Source of the DNA: Streptomyces sp. GESEQ-4
Lineage (GTDB): Bacteria > Actinomycetota > Actinomycetes > Streptomycetales > Streptomycetaceae
NCBI RefSeq assembly: GCF_017948455.1
Contig: NZ_JAFFSU010000012.1
Coordinates: 186,001 to 250,000, forward strand
Direction of reading: 5' to 3'
Length of the DNA stretch: 64,000 nt
The position numbers were made by a program, and so were the translations under genes. Below, piece by piece: positions 1 to 8,903 of this stretch (position 1 is the stretch's first letter; each line of letters begins with the position of its first letter). Below the pieces are notes generated by a model that saw only the letters and a program-made list of their open reading frames with translations, searched no databases and was not told the DNA's origin.

Positions 1-389
1 CGATCGGCGTGGCGACCCCGGGCCATGTCCTCGAACTGCTCAGGGCACTCAATGAACAGCACGTCCCGACCAGCGCCTTGGGCGTGCACTTCCACGACAC
101 GTACGGCCAGGCGCTGGCCAACACCCTGGCCGCGCTGCAGCACGGCGTCACCACCGTCGACGCCTCGGCGGGCGGCCTCGGCGGCTGCCCGTACGCCAAG
201 TCCGCCACCGGCAACCTCGCCACCGAAGACCTCGTGTGGATGCTCCAAGGACTCGGCATCGACACCGGAGTAGACCTCGGCCGTCTCGTCGCCACCAGCG
301 TCTGGATGGCCGCCCACCTGGGCCGACCCAGCCCGTCCCGCGCCGTCCGCGCACTCGGTACCACACCACAGCCCCACAAGGAGCAGTGA
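1..389 (+). CDS. hmgL: hydroxymethylglutaryl-CoA lyase, C-terminal part (truncated by window edge)
   Basis: About 128 C-terminal codons are visible, read in frame from base 3; the gene starts before the window. The text runs from IGVATPGH through GVHFHDTYGQALAN and ASAGGLGGCPYAKSATGN. The HxHD motif and the GGLGGCPYA loop carrying the flexible catalytic cysteine are hallmarks of HMG-CoA lyase in the DRE-TIM metallolyase family. The enzyme splits 3-hydroxy-3-methylglutaryl-CoA into acetoacetate and acetyl-CoA, the last step of leucine breakdown. The stop lies six bases before the acyl-CoA dehydrogenase start, so the two are almost certainly one operon. The missing N-terminus cannot be judged. 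Confidence 0.9.
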   Translation, partial: IGVATPGHVLELLRALNEQHVPTSALGVHFHDTYGQALANTLAALQHGVTTVDASAGGLGGCPYAKSATGNLATEDLVWMLQGLGIDTGVDLGRLVATSVWMAAHLGRPSPSRAVRALGTTPQPHKEQ

Positions 390-395
390 TCTGCC

Positions 396-1556
396 ATGGA
401 CCACCGTCTGTCCCCCGAACTCGAAGAACTCCGGCGTACGGTCGAGCAGTTCGCACACGACGTGGTCGCCCCCAAGATCGGCGAGTTCTACGAGCACCAT
501 GAATTCCCGTACGAGATCATCCGCGAGATGGGCCGCATGGGCCTGTTCGGGCTGCCGTTCCCGGAGGAGTACGGCGGTATGGGCGGCGACTATCTGGCGC
601 TGGGCATCGCCCTGGAGGAACTCGCCCGCGTGGACTCCTCGGTGGCCATCACCCTGGAGGCCGGCGTCTCGCTCGGCGCGATGCCGATCCACCTCTTCGG
701 CACCGAGGAGCAGAAGCGCGAGTGGCTCCCCCGCCTGTGCACCGGCGAGATCCTCGGCGCCTTCGGCCTGACCGAACCGGACGGCGGCAGCGACGCGGGC
801 GCGACGCGGACGACGGCCCGGCTGGACGCCGAGACGGACGAATGGGTGATCAACGGCACGAAGTGCTTCATCACCAACTCCGGTACGGACATCACGGGTC
901 TGGTGACGGTCACGGCGGTGACGGGCCGCAAGCCGGACGGCAGGCCGCTGATCTCCGCGATCATCGTCCCGTCGGGAACCCCGGGCTTCACCGTCGCCCC
1001 GCCCTACTCGAAGGTCGGCTGGAACGCCTCCGACACCCGCGAGCTGTCCTTCTCCGACGTCCGGGTTCCGGCGGCGAACCTGCTGGGTGAACAGGGCCGG
1101 GGCTACGCCCAGTTCCTGCACATCCTCGACGAGGGCCGTGTCGCCATCGCGGCCCTGGCGACGGGCCTGGCCCAGGGCTGTGTGGACGAGTCACTGAAGT
1201 ACGCGAAGGAACGGCACGCGTTCGGCCGCCCGATCGGCGCCAACCAGGCGATCCAGTTCAAGATCGCCGACATGGAGATGAAGGCCCACACATCCCGACT
1301 GGCCTGGCGTGACGCGGCCTCCCGCCTGGTCGCCGGGGAACCCTTCAAGAAGGAGGCGGCCCTGGCCAAGCTCTACTCGTCGACGATCGCGGTGGACAAC
1401 GCCCGCGAGGCGACCCAGATCCACGGCGGCTACGGCTTCATGAACGAATACCCGGTGGCCCGCATGTGGCGCGACTCGAAGATCCTGGAAATCGGTGAGG
1501 GCACCAGCGAGGTCCAACGGATGCTGATCGCACGGGAGTTGGGGCTGACCACCTGA
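396..1556 (+). CDS. acdH: acyl-CoA dehydrogenase (isovaleryl/branched-chain type)
   Basis: A 386-residue protein of normal family length. It has the acyl-CoA dehydrogenase N, middle and C domains in order: an N-terminal helical part with EEYGGMGGDYLALG, the FAD-binding segment GAFGLTEPDGGSDAG near residue 125, and the C-terminal signature IHGGYGFMNEYP followed by EIGEGTSEVQRMLIARE. It oxidises acyl-CoA to enoyl-CoA with FAD, passing electrons to ETF. The position just after HMG-CoA lyase points to leucine/isovalerate catabolism (the liu type of operon); the substrate is inferred from context. A GGAG-like site overlaps the end of the upstream gene. Confidence 0.9.
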   Translation: MDHRLSPELEELRRTVEQFAHDVVAPKIGEFYEHHEFPYEIIREMGRMGLFGLPFPEEYGGMGGDYLALGIALEELARVDSSVAITLEAGVSLGAMPIHLFGTEEQKREWLPRLCTGEILGAFGLTEPDGGSDAGATRTTARLDAETDEWVINGTKCFITNSGTDITGLVTVTAVTGRKPDGRPLISAIIVPSGTPGFTVAPPYSKVGWNASDTRELSFSDVRVPAANLLGEQGRGYAQFLHILDEGRVAIAALATGLAQGCVDESLKYAKERHAFGRPIGANQAIQFKIADMEMKAHTSRLAWRDAASRLVAGEPFKKEAALAKLYSSTIAVDNAREATQIHGGYGFMNEYPVARMWRDSKILEIGEGTSEVQRMLIARELGLTT

Positions 1557-1620
1557 AACCGCAGGTCACAGGGTGCGCACAGGCTTCGGACCGGGGGGCG
1601 ACCCACCCCTGGACAAGTGG

Positions 1621-1639
1621 TGAGGTTAGGCTAACCTAC
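1621..1639 (+). promoter_or_regulatory. iron box (DmdR/IdeR operator) before desE
   Basis: The 19-bp sequence TGAGGTTAGGCTAACCTAC matches the actinobacterial iron box TTAGGTTAGGCTAACCTAA at 17 of 19 positions. It lies 51 bp before the desE ATG, where a DmdR1/IdeR repressor bound to ferrous iron would block transcription. Iron repression of des genes through such boxes is established in Streptomyces; binding here is inferred. Confidence 0.85.
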
Positions 1640-1689
1640 GTTCGAACTTGTCCGGCGGGCGCTTCGCCCCGTTCGAAAGCAGTCACACC

Positions 1690-2736
1690 ATGTCCAACGC
1701 CAGAGCCACCCACTTCACCCGCCGTGGCATCCTCGCCGCCGGTGGCGCCCTCGGCCTCGGTGCCGCGCTCGCGGCCTGCGGAGACGACGACGCGAAGAGC
1801 GGTGGCTCTGAGTCGACGGCCTCCGCGAAGGCTACCGGCCCCTGGTCGTTCAAGGACGACCGCGGTACGACCGTGAAGCTGGACGAAGTCCCCACGAAGA
1901 TCGTCGCCTTCACCGGTGTCGCCGCCGCCCTCTACGACTACGGCATCGAGGTCAAGGGCGTCTTCGGCCCGACCAAGACCAAGTCCGGCAAGGCGGATGT
2001 GCAGGCCGGCGACATGGACGTCAGCAAGCTGACGGTCTTCGGCAACGTCTGGGACGCGTTCAACGTCGAGCAGTACGCCGCCTTCCAGCCCGACGTCCTC
2101 ATCTCCACGACCTTCGACAGCGCCGGCACCCTCTGGTACGTCCCCGAGGCGTCCAAGGACAAGATCGCCAAGCTCGCGCCGAGCGCCGCCATCTCGGTCT
2201 ACGACCGGCAGCTGACCAAGCCGCTGGCGCGCATGTGGGAGCTGGCCGAGTCGCTCGGCGCCGACATGACGGCCGACAAGGTCGTCCAGTCCAAGAAGAA
2301 GTTCGAGGACGCGGCCGCCCGGCTGCGGGCCGCGGCCAAGTCGAAGCCCGACATCAAGGTGCTGGCCGGCTCCGCGAGCGCGGACCTCTTCTACGTGTCC
2401 GGCACCAACTTCTCCATCGACCTGGAGTACTTCAAGGCTCTCGGCGTGAACTTCGTCGAGCCCCCGGAGAAGGCGAAGGAGGCGACCGGTGGTTGGTTCG
2501 AGAGCCTCAGCTGGGAGAACGTCGACAAGTACGGGGCGGACGTCATCATGATGGACGACCGGTCTTCGACGATTCAGCCGGCGGACATCGCTGAGGGCAC
2601 GTGGAAGCAGTTGCCGGCGGTGAAGGCGGGGCAGGTCATTGCTCGGTCGCCGGAGCCGATTCTGTCGTATGACAAGTGCACGCCGCTTCTTGAGAACCTT
2701 GCGGAGGCTCTTGAGAAGGCGAAGAAGGTCAGCTGA
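1690..2736 (+). CDS. desE: ferrioxamine-binding lipoprotein DesE
   Basis: A 348-residue substrate-binding protein of the FecB/periplasmic-binding fold. The start at 1690 gives a clean lipoprotein signal: twin arginines in TRRGILAAGG, a hydrophobic stretch, and lipobox LAAC with the lipidated cysteine at residue 30, so probable Tat export. The mature part has two lobes with the usual class III features (TKIVAFTG, FQPDVLIST, KSKPDIKVLAGSA, YGADVIMMDDR). It captures ferrioxamine at the membrane for an ABC importer that is not encoded here. The identity rests on the iron box and on its place beside the desferrioxamine biosynthetic genes. An in-frame start at 1648 is rejected because it would extend the signal needlessly. 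Confidence 0.88.
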   Translation: MSNARATHFTRRGILAAGGALGLGAALAACGDDDAKSGGSESTASAKATGPWSFKDDRGTTVKLDEVPTKIVAFTGVAAALYDYGIEVKGVFGPTKTKSGKADVQAGDMDVSKLTVFGNVWDAFNVEQYAAFQPDVLISTTFDSAGTLWYVPEASKDKIAKLAPSAAISVYDRQLTKPLARMWELAESLGADMTADKVVQSKKKFEDAAARLRAAAKSKPDIKVLAGSASADLFYVSGTNFSIDLEYFKALGVNFVEPPEKAKEATGGWFESLSWENVDKYGADVIMMDDRSSTIQPADIAEGTWKQLPAVKAGQVIARSPEPILSYDKCTPLLENLAEALEKAKKVS

Positions 2737-2777
2737 TCAGGGGTGGTTGAGCTTGGTGGGGTGACTGCGGGCCCGCT

Positions 2778-2807
2778 GTGGCTGGTCGCGCAGTTCCCCG
2801 CGCCCCT
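2778..2807 (+). repeat. intergenic repeat copy 1 (GTGGCTGGTCGCGCAGTTCC family)
   Basis: First of five near-identical ~30-bp copies in this window; the others are at 8856, 15316, 25172 and 37917. It reads GTGGCTGGTCGCGCAG followed by TTCCCCGCGCCCCT and lies 41 bp after the desE stop and before the siderophore-interacting protein gene. Function unknown; a partial GGGGC/GCCCC pairing may form a small hairpin. Confidence 0.85.
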
Positions 2808-2845
2808 GGGTCAGTTCCCCTGACGCCCATTCAGGAGTTACCCCC

Positions 2846-3655
2846 ATGTCTACCGCCGTCGTCGCCCCCTTCCGGTTCTTCTCCCTCCACGTCGTACGGA
2901 CTCAGCGGCTCGGGCCCTCTCTGGTCCGGGTCACCTTTGCCGGGGACGAGTTGCGGGACTTTCACTCCGACGGGTGTGACCAGTCGCTGTCGTTGTTCAT
3001 CCCCGCCGAGGGCCAGACCGAGCCCCGCGTCCCCGCCGAGCTCGGCGACGGCTGGTGGCAGGCGTGGCGCGAACAGCCCGACGACGTGCGGGCCGTGATG
3101 CGGTCGTACTCACTCCGGTCTCTGCGCCGGAACCCCGACGAGATCGACATCGACTTCGTGCTGCACGAGCCTGCCGGACCTGCCTCCCGGTGGGCCTCGC
3201 GGGCCGCCGCCGGGGACAAGGTGCAGCTGCTCGGACCAGCGATCGCCGACAACCGGGCCATTCGGTTCCGGCCGCCCGCCGACACCGACCTCGTGGTGAT
3301 CTGGGGCGACGAGACCGCCGTACCGGCCGTCTCCGCCATCGTCGAGTCGCTGCCGGCCGGTACCCGTGCCCGGGTCTGGCTGGAGGTGCACCATGCCGGT
3401 GACATCCAGGACCTGGTGACGGAGGCGGACGCCGAGATCACCTGGCTGGTCCGGGAGAACGCCCTCGATGCGATCCGCGCCGCCGAACTCCCCGCCGCCG
3501 AGCGCCCGTACGTCTGGATCGCCGGTGAGTCCGGCTGTGTGAAGGAGCTGCGCCGGCATTTCGTCGGTGAACGCGGGATCGACCGGCGCCGGGTGACGTT
3601 CGTCGGCTACTGGCGGCACGGCATGACCGAGGAACAGCTGCGCGCAGCCGAATAG
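2846..3655 (+). CDS. siderophore-interacting protein (FAD-dependent ferric-siderophore reductase, ViuB/SIP family)
   Basis: A 269-residue protein with the two-domain SIP layout: an N-terminal FAD-binding barrel (FRFFSLHVVRTQRLGPSLVR, then MRSYSLRSLRR, which matches the RxYSxR flavin motif, near residue 95) and a C-terminal NAD(P)H-binding SIP domain (WIAGESGCVKELRRHF, RRRVTFVGYWRHG). Such cytosolic reductases release iron from imported ferric siderophores, here presumably ferrioxamine. It sits between desE and desA. There is no iron box directly before it, so it may be read through from desE. The GGAG before ATG 2846 supports the start. Confidence 0.9.
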   Translation: MSTAVVAPFRFFSLHVVRTQRLGPSLVRVTFAGDELRDFHSDGCDQSLSLFIPAEGQTEPRVPAELGDGWWQAWREQPDDVRAVMRSYSLRSLRRNPDEIDIDFVLHEPAGPASRWASRAAAGDKVQLLGPAIADNRAIRFRPPADTDLVVIWGDETAVPAVSAIVESLPAGTRARVWLEVHHAGDIQDLVTEADAEITWLVRENALDAIRAAELPAAERPYVWIAGESGCVKELRRHFVGERGIDRRRVTFVGYWRHGMTEEQLRAAE

Positions 3656-3714
3656 TCGCCACCGGGACCGAAGTGATCACGGTCACGGGCGAGGCCGCCC
3701 TTAGCCTGCGTTAC

Positions 3715-3733
3715 TTAGGTTAGGCTAACCTAA
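3715..3733 (+). promoter_or_regulatory. iron box (DmdR/IdeR operator) before desA
   Basis: TTAGGTTAGGCTAACCTAA is an exact match to the consensus iron box and nearly a perfect palindrome. It ends 28 bp before the desA ATG (3762) and would place the desABCD operon under iron repression. Confidence 0.93.
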
Positions 3734-3761
3734 GTTGACGCCCCATCGGAGGACACCCCAC

Positions 3762-5204
3762 ATGCGCTCGCACCTGCTCAATGACACGACCGCGGAGCGG
3801 TATCGCAGCTCCGTGACCGAGGGAATCGAGCGGGTGGCGGCCAAACTCGCCACCACCGACCGTCCGTTCACCGGCATCACGGTCGACGCCCTCGCCCCCC
3901 GTATCGACGCGATCGACCTCGACCGGCCGCTGCACGACACCGCCGCGGTCCTCGACGAACTGGAGGACGTCTACCTCCGGGACGCGATCTACTTCCACCA
4001 CCCCCGCTACCTCGCCCACCTCAACTGCCCGGTCGTCATCCCGGCCGTGGTCGGCGAGGCGGTCCTCTCCGCCGTCAACTCCTCCCTGGACACCTGGGAC
4101 CAGTCGGCCGGCGGCACCCTCATCGAGCGCAAGCTCATCGACTGGACCACGGCCCGTATCGGCCTCGGCCCGGCCTCCGACGGGGTGTTCACCTCCGGAG
4201 GCACGCAGTCCAACCTCCAGGCGCTGCTGCTGGCCCGCGAGGAAGCGAAGTCCGACTCCTTCGCCAAGCTGCGGATCTTCGCCTCCGACGTCAGCCACTT
4301 CAGCGTGAAGAAGTCCGCGAAGCTGCTCGGCCTGAGCCCCGACTCCGTCGTCTCGATCCCCGTCGACCACGACAAGCGCATGCAGACCGTGGCACTCGCC
4401 CATCAGCTGGAGCGCTGCAAGAAGGACGGCCTGGTCCCCATGGCCGTCGTCGCCACCGCCGGCACCACCGACTTCGGCTCCATCGACCCGCTGCCCGAGA
4501 TCGCCGAGCTGTGCGAGCAGTACGGCACCTGGATGCACGTCGACGCCGCGTACGGCTGCGGACTCCTCGCCTCGATCAAGTACCGCGACCGCATCGACGG
4601 CATCGAGCGCGCCGACTCCGTCACCGTCGACTACCACAAGTCCTTCTTCCAGCCGGTGAGTTCATCGGCCGTGCTGGTCCGCGACGCCGCCACCCTGCAG
4701 CACGCCACCTACCACGCGGAGTACCTCAACCCGCGCCGGATGGTGCAGGAGCGCATACCCAACCAGGTCGACAAGTCCCTGCAGACCACCCGCCGCTTCG
4801 ACGCGCTCAAGCTGTGGATGACGCTGCGGACGATGGGCGCCGACGGGATCGGCCAGCTCTTCGACGAGGTTTGCGACCTGGCCGTCGAGGGCTGGCAGCT
4901 GCTCGCCGCCGACCCGCGCTTCGACGTGGTCGTTCAGCCGTCGCTCTCCACCCTCGTCTTCCGCTACATCCCGGCCGCCGTCACCGACCCCGCCGAGATC
5001 GACCGGGCCAACCTGTACGCCCGCAAGGCCCTGTTCGCCTCCGGTGACGCGGTGGTCGCGGGCACCAAGGTCGGCGGCCGCCACTACCTGAAGTTCACCC
5101 TGCTCAACCCCGAGACACAGGCATCCGACATCGCCGCCGTCCTCGATCTGATCGCCGGCCACGCCGAGCAGTACCTGGGAGAGACCGTTGTCCGCGCTTC
5201 CTGA
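3762..5204 (+). CDS. desA: lysine decarboxylase DesA (desferrioxamine biosynthesis)
   Basis: A 480-residue PLP-dependent group II decarboxylase. The PLP-binding lysine is in [10 protein letters not shown] (Lys293); the preceding [10 protein letters not shown] holds the Asp that contacts the pyridine nitrogen, and [16 protein letters not shown] is the phosphate-binding region. It makes cadaverine from L-lysine, the first step of desferrioxamine synthesis. ATG 3762 is chosen because GGAGGA (3748-3753) lies eight bases upstream; the in-frame TTG at 3735 would sit at the edge of the iron box. It overlaps desB by 17 bases, consistent with translational coupling. Confidence 0.95.
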   Translation: MRSHLLNDTTAERYRSSVTEGIERVAAKLATTDRPFTGITVDALAPRIDAIDLDRPLHDTAAVLDELEDVYLRDAIYFHHPRYLAHLNCPVVIPAVVGEAVLSAVNSSLDTWDQSAGGTLIERKLIDWTTARIGLGPASDGVFTSGGTQSNLQALLLAREEAKSDSFAKLRIFASDVSHFSVKKSAKLLGLSPDSVVSIPVDHDKRMQTVALAHQLERCKKDGLVPMAVVATAGTTDFGSIDPLPEIAELCEQYGTWMHVDAAYGCGLLASIKYRDRIDGIERADSVTVDYHKSFFQPVSSSAVLVRDAATLQHATYHAEYLNPRRMVQERIPNQVDKSLQTTRRFDALKLWMTLRTMGADGIGQLFDEVCDLAVEGWQLLAADPRFDVVVQPSLSTLVFRYIPAAVTDPAEIDRANLYARKALFASGDAVVAGTKVGGRHYLKFTLLNPETQASDIAAVLDLIAGHAEQYLGETVVRAS

Positions 5205-6465
5205 AGCCTCTGCAAAGACCCTCGACTTCGTCGGGATAGGCCTCGGCCCCTTCAATCTCGGCCTGGCCTGCCTGACCGAGCCCATCGACGAACTCGACGG
5301 GATCTTCCTGGAGTCGAAGCCCAACTTCGAGTGGCACGCGGGCATGTTCCTGGACGGCGCCCACCTCCAGACCCCGTTCATGTCGGACCTGGTCACCCTC
5401 GCCGACCCGACGTCGCCGTACTCCTTCCTCAACTACCTCAAAGAACAGGGCCGGTTGTACTCGTTCTACATCCGCGAGAACTTCTATCCCCTGCGCGTCG
5501 AGTACGACGACTACTGCCGCTGGGCCGCCGGCAAACTCAGCAGCGTCCGCTTCGGCACGACGGTGACGGAAGTGACGTACGAGGACGATCTTTACGTCGT
5601 GAAGACAGCGGCCGGCGACACCTTCCGCGCCCGCCACCTGGTCCTCGGCACCGGCACCTCGCCGTACTACCCCGAGGCGGTGCGCGAACTGGGCGGCGAC
5701 TTCTTCCACAACTCCCGCTACATGCAGAACAAGGCGGAGCTGCAGAAGAAGGACTCGATCACACTCGTCGGCTCCGGCCAGTCCGCCGCGGAGATCTACT
5801 ACGACCTCCTCAGCGAGATCGACGTCCACGGCTACCGGCTGAACTGGGTGACCCGCTCCCCGCGCTTCTTCCCGCTGGAGTACACCAAGCTCACGTTGGA
5901 GATGACGTCGCCGGAGTACGTCGACTACTTCCACGCGCTGCCGGAACAGACCCGCTACCGCCTCACGAGCGAGCAGAAGGGCCTGTTCAAGGGCATCGAC
6001 GGCGACCTGATCAACGAGATCTTCGACCTGCTCTACCAGAAGAACCTCGGCGGCCCGGTGCCCACACGCCTGCTCACCAACTCCTCGCTGAACAGCGCAC
6101 GGTACGAGAACGGCACGTACACGCTGGGCCTGCGCCAGGAGGAGCAGCAGAAGGAGTACGAGATCGAGACCCAGGGCCTGGTCCTGGCCACCGGCTACCA
6201 CTACGCCGAGCCGGAGTTCCTGAAGCCCGTGCGCGACCGGCTGGTCTACGACTCGCAGGGCAACTTCGACGTCGCCCGCAACTACTCGATCGACACGACC
6301 GGCCGCGGCGTCTTCCTGCAGAACGCCGGCGTCCACACCCACAGCATCACCAGCCCCGACCTGGGCATGGCCGCGTACCGCAACAGCTACATCATCCGCG
6401 AGCTGCTCGGCAGCGAGTACTACCCGGTCGAGAAGACCATCGCGTTCCAGGAGTTCGCCGTATGA
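5188..6465 (+). CDS. desB: cadaverine N-monooxygenase DesB
   Basis: A 425-residue class B flavin N-hydroxylase of the lysine/ornithine monooxygenase family. FAD motif [12 protein letters not shown] is at residues 16-27, the NADPH motif [13 protein letters not shown] near 194-206, and the family's ATGYHY near 334. It converts cadaverine to N-hydroxycadaverine using FAD, NADPH and O2. The start is TTG 5188, preceded by GGGAGAG at 5177-5183 and lying inside the end of desA. The desC start overlaps its stop as ATGA. Confidence 0.95.
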   Translation: MSALPEASAKTLDFVGIGLGPFNLGLACLTEPIDELDGIFLESKPNFEWHAGMFLDGAHLQTPFMSDLVTLADPTSPYSFLNYLKEQGRLYSFYIRENFYPLRVEYDDYCRWAAGKLSSVRFGTTVTEVTYEDDLYVVKTAAGDTFRARHLVLGTGTSPYYPEAVRELGGDFFHNSRYMQNKAELQKKDSITLVGSGQSAAEIYYDLLSEIDVHGYRLNWVTRSPRFFPLEYTKLTLEMTSPEYVDYFHALPEQTRYRLTSEQKGLFKGIDGDLINEIFDLLYQKNLGGPVPTRLLTNSSLNSARYENGTYTLGLRQEEQQKEYEIETQGLVLATGYHYAEPEFLKPVRDRLVYDSQGNFDVARNYSIDTTGRGVFLQNAGVHTHSITSPDLGMAAYRNSYIIRELLGSEYYPVEKTIAFQEFAV

Positions 6466-7007
6466 GCCCCATGACGAGCCCCCTCACCTTCACCTTCCGC
6501 CCGCTCGACCCCCTGACCGACGCCGAGCTGCTGCACACCTGGGTCACGCACCCCAAGGCGGCCTACTGGATGATGCAGGACGCGAAGTTGCAGGACGTCG
6601 AGCGTGCCTACATGGAGATCGCGGCCGACGAACACCATCACGCCCTGCTCGGACTGCGCGACGGCGAACCCGCCTTCCTCATGGAGTACTACGACCCCGC
6701 ACACCGTGAACTGGTCGGCCTGTACGACCCGCAGCCCGGCGACGTCGGCATGCACTTCCTCGTGCCGGCCACCCACCGGCCCGTGCACGGCTACACCAAG
6801 GCCGTCATCACCGCCGTGATGGCCCACCTCTTCGAAGACCCGCGCACCGCCCGCGTCGTCGTCGAGCCGGACATCGCCAACAAGGCCGTCCACGCCCTGA
6901 ACGAAGCCGTCGGGTTCGTCCCCGAGCGGGAGATACAGAAGCCGGAGAAGAAGGCGTTGCTGAGTTTCTGCATCCGCGACCACTTCGAGAAGGCGGTGCA
7001 CGGATGA
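6462..7007 (+). CDS. desC: N-hydroxycadaverine acyltransferase DesC
   Basis: A 181-residue GNAT-fold acyltransferase of the siderophore type (RhbD/AlcB/IucB-like). Visible features are [20 protein letters not shown] at the start, [32 protein letters not shown] (the CoA-binding and helix region) and the end [15 protein letters not shown]. It transfers acetyl or succinyl groups from CoA to N-hydroxycadaverine. ATG 6462 overlaps the desB stop by four bases. Much longer frames covering this strand are read-through of another frame and not real. Confidence 0.93.
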   Translation: MSPMTSPLTFTFRPLDPLTDAELLHTWVTHPKAAYWMMQDAKLQDVERAYMEIAADEHHHALLGLRDGEPAFLMEYYDPAHRELVGLYDPQPGDVGMHFLVPATHRPVHGYTKAVITAVMAHLFEDPRTARVVVEPDIANKAVHALNEAVGFVPEREIQKPEKKALLSFCIRDHFEKAVHG

Positions 7008-8773
7008 CCCTCGCCGACGCCACGGCCCACCTCTCCCCCGAGCGCTGGGAGCGGGCCAACCGCCTCCTCGTCCGCAAGGCGCTCGCCGAGTTCGCGCACG
7101 AGCGGCTGATCACCCCCGAGAAGGACGGTGACCGGTACGTCGTCCGCAGCGACGACGGCCTGACCCGGTACACCTTCACGGCAGTCGTCCGCGCCCTCGA
7201 CCACTGGCAGGTCGACGCCGACTCGATCTCCCGCCGCCGCGACGGCGCCGAACTCCCCCTCGCCGCCCTCGACTTCTTCATCGAGCTGAAGACATCACTC
7301 GGCCTGAGCGACGAGGTCCTGCCGGTCTACCTGGAGGAGATCTCCTCCACCCTCTCCGGCACCTGCTACAAGCTCGCCAAGCCGCAGGTCACGTCGGCGG
7401 AGCTGGCCCGGAGCGACTTCCAGGCCATCGAGACCGGCATGACCGAGGGCCACCCCTGCTTCGTCGCCAACAACGGCCGGCTCGGCTTCGGCATCCACGA
7501 GTACCTCTCGTACGCCCCCGAGACCGCCAGCCCGGTCCGCCTGGTCTGGCTCGCGGCCCACCGCTCACGCGCCGCGTTCACGGCCGGTGTCGGCATCGAG
7601 TACGAGTCCTTCGTACGGCAGGAGCTCGGCGAGGACACCGTCGCGCGCTTCTACGACGTCCTGCGCGACCAGCACCTCGACCCCGCCGACTATCTCCTCA
7701 TCCCCGTCCACCCCTGGCAGTGGTGGAACAAGCTGACGGTGACCTTCGCCGCCGAGGTCGCCCAGAAGCACCTGGTCTGCCTCGGCGAGGGCGACGACGA
7801 GTACCTGGCCCAGCAATCGATCCGCACCTTCTTCAACAGCACCAGCCCTGAGAAGCACTACGTCAAAACAGCGCTCTCGGTCCTCAACATGGGCTTCATG
7901 CGCGGACTCTCGGCCGCCTACATGGAGGCCACCCCCGCCATCAACGACTGGCTCGCCCAGCTCATCGACAACGACCCGGTCCTCAAGTCCACCGGCCTGT
8001 CGATCATCCGCGAACGCGCCGCCGTCGGCTACCGGCACCTGGAGTACGAGAAGGCGACGGACCGCTACTCGCCGTACCGCAAAATGCTCGCGGCCCTGTG
8101 GCGCGAAAGCCCGGTCGCGTCCCTCCAGGACGGCGAGTCCCTGGCCACCATGGCCGCCCTCGTCCACGTCGACCACGAGGGCACGTCCTTCGCGGGCGCC
8201 CTGATCGAGCAGTCCGGCCTGACGCCGACGGAGTGGCTGCGCCGCTACCTGCGGGCGTACTTCACCCCGCTCCTCCACAGCTTCTACGCCTACGACCTGG
8301 TGTTCATGCCGCACGGCGAGAACGTCATCCTCGTCCTCAAGGACGGCGTAGTGGAACGCGCGATCTACAAGGACATCGCCGAGGAGATCGCCGTGATGGA
8401 CCCGGAGGCGGTCCTGCCGCCGACGGTCGAGCGGCTCCGCGTGGAGGTCCCGGAGGACAAGAAACTCCTCTCCATCTTCACGGACGTCTTCGACTGCTTC
8501 TTCCGCTTCCTCGCCGCGAACCTGGCAGCCGAGGGAATCCTGGACGAGGCCGCCTTCTGGCGCACGGTCGCCGAAGTCACCCGCGACTACCAGCACTCGG
8601 TGCCCGAACTCGCCGACAAATTCAAGCAGTACGACATGTTCGCCCCCGAGTTCGCCCTCTCCTGCCTCAACCGCCTCCAACTCCGCAACAACAAGCAGAT
8701 GGTGGACCTGGCGGACCCGGCGGGCGCACTCCAGCTGATCGGAAACCTGAAGAACCCGATCGCAGGGCTGTAG
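7004..8773 (+). CDS. desD: desferrioxamine synthetase DesD (NIS synthetase, IucA/IucC family)
   Basis: A 589-residue NRPS-independent siderophore synthetase. It has the IucA/IucC core (IPVHPWQWWNKL near residue 230, STSPEKHYVKTALSVLNMGFMRG with the ATP-binding region, and LLHSFYAYDLVFMPHGENV near 425) and the C-terminal FhuF-like domain. With ATP it joins N-hydroxy-N-succinylcadaverine units and closes the ring to give trihydroxamates such as desferrioxamine E or B. It starts in an ATGA overlap with desC and is the last gene of the operon; a strong hairpin follows. Confidence 0.95.
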   Translation: MTLADATAHLSPERWERANRLLVRKALAEFAHERLITPEKDGDRYVVRSDDGLTRYTFTAVVRALDHWQVDADSISRRRDGAELPLAALDFFIELKTSLGLSDEVLPVYLEEISSTLSGTCYKLAKPQVTSAELARSDFQAIETGMTEGHPCFVANNGRLGFGIHEYLSYAPETASPVRLVWLAAHRSRAAFTAGVGIEYESFVRQELGEDTVARFYDVLRDQHLDPADYLLIPVHPWQWWNKLTVTFAAEVAQKHLVCLGEGDDEYLAQQSIRTFFNSTSPEKHYVKTALSVLNMGFMRGLSAAYMEATPAINDWLAQLIDNDPVLKSTGLSIIRERAAVGYRHLEYEKATDRYSPYRKMLAALWRESPVASLQDGESLATMAALVHVDHEGTSFAGALIEQSGLTPTEWLRRYLRAYFTPLLHSFYAYDLVFMPHGENVILVLKDGVVERAIYKDIAEEIAVMDPEAVLPPTVERLRVEVPEDKKLLSIFTDVFDCFFRFLAANLAAEGILDEAAFWRTVAEVTRDYQHSVPELADKFKQYDMFAPEFALSCLNRLQLRNNKQMVDLADPAGALQLIGNLKNPIAGL

Positions 8774-8790
8774 AGCCCCAACAGGCAGGC

Positions 8791-8821
8791 GGGCCCCCGG
8801 AGTACGGTCCTCCGGGGGCCC
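8791..8821 (+). terminator. hairpin terminator between desD and the hexosaminidase gene
   Basis: GGGCCCCCGGA (8791-8801) pairs perfectly with TCCGGGGGCCC (8811-8821), 11 bp with a nine-base loop. It lies between convergent genes and can serve both strands. Confidence 0.85.
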
Positions 8822-8855
8822 GTCGCTGTTTCCGGCGCGGGGAGGGCGCCCCTTT

Positions 8856-8883
8856 AGGGGCGCGGGGAACTGCGCGACCAGCC
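8856..8883 (-). repeat. intergenic repeat copy 2
   Basis: AGGGGCGCGGGGAACTGCGC plus GACCAGCC is the reverse complement of copy 1. It lies after the desD terminator and before the 3' end of the convergent hexosaminidase gene. Confidence 0.85.
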
Positions 8884-8903
8884 CCCACCGCCCCGCAGCC
8901 GAA

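Noticed and set aside
3735-3761. Upstream TTG start for desA
   Set aside because: It would place the start at the edge of the iron box; GGAGGA sits ideally before ATG 3762.
5104-6342. 412-codon open frame antisense to desB
   Set aside because: Composition is that of a shadow frame; desB has all its catalytic motifs on the other strand.
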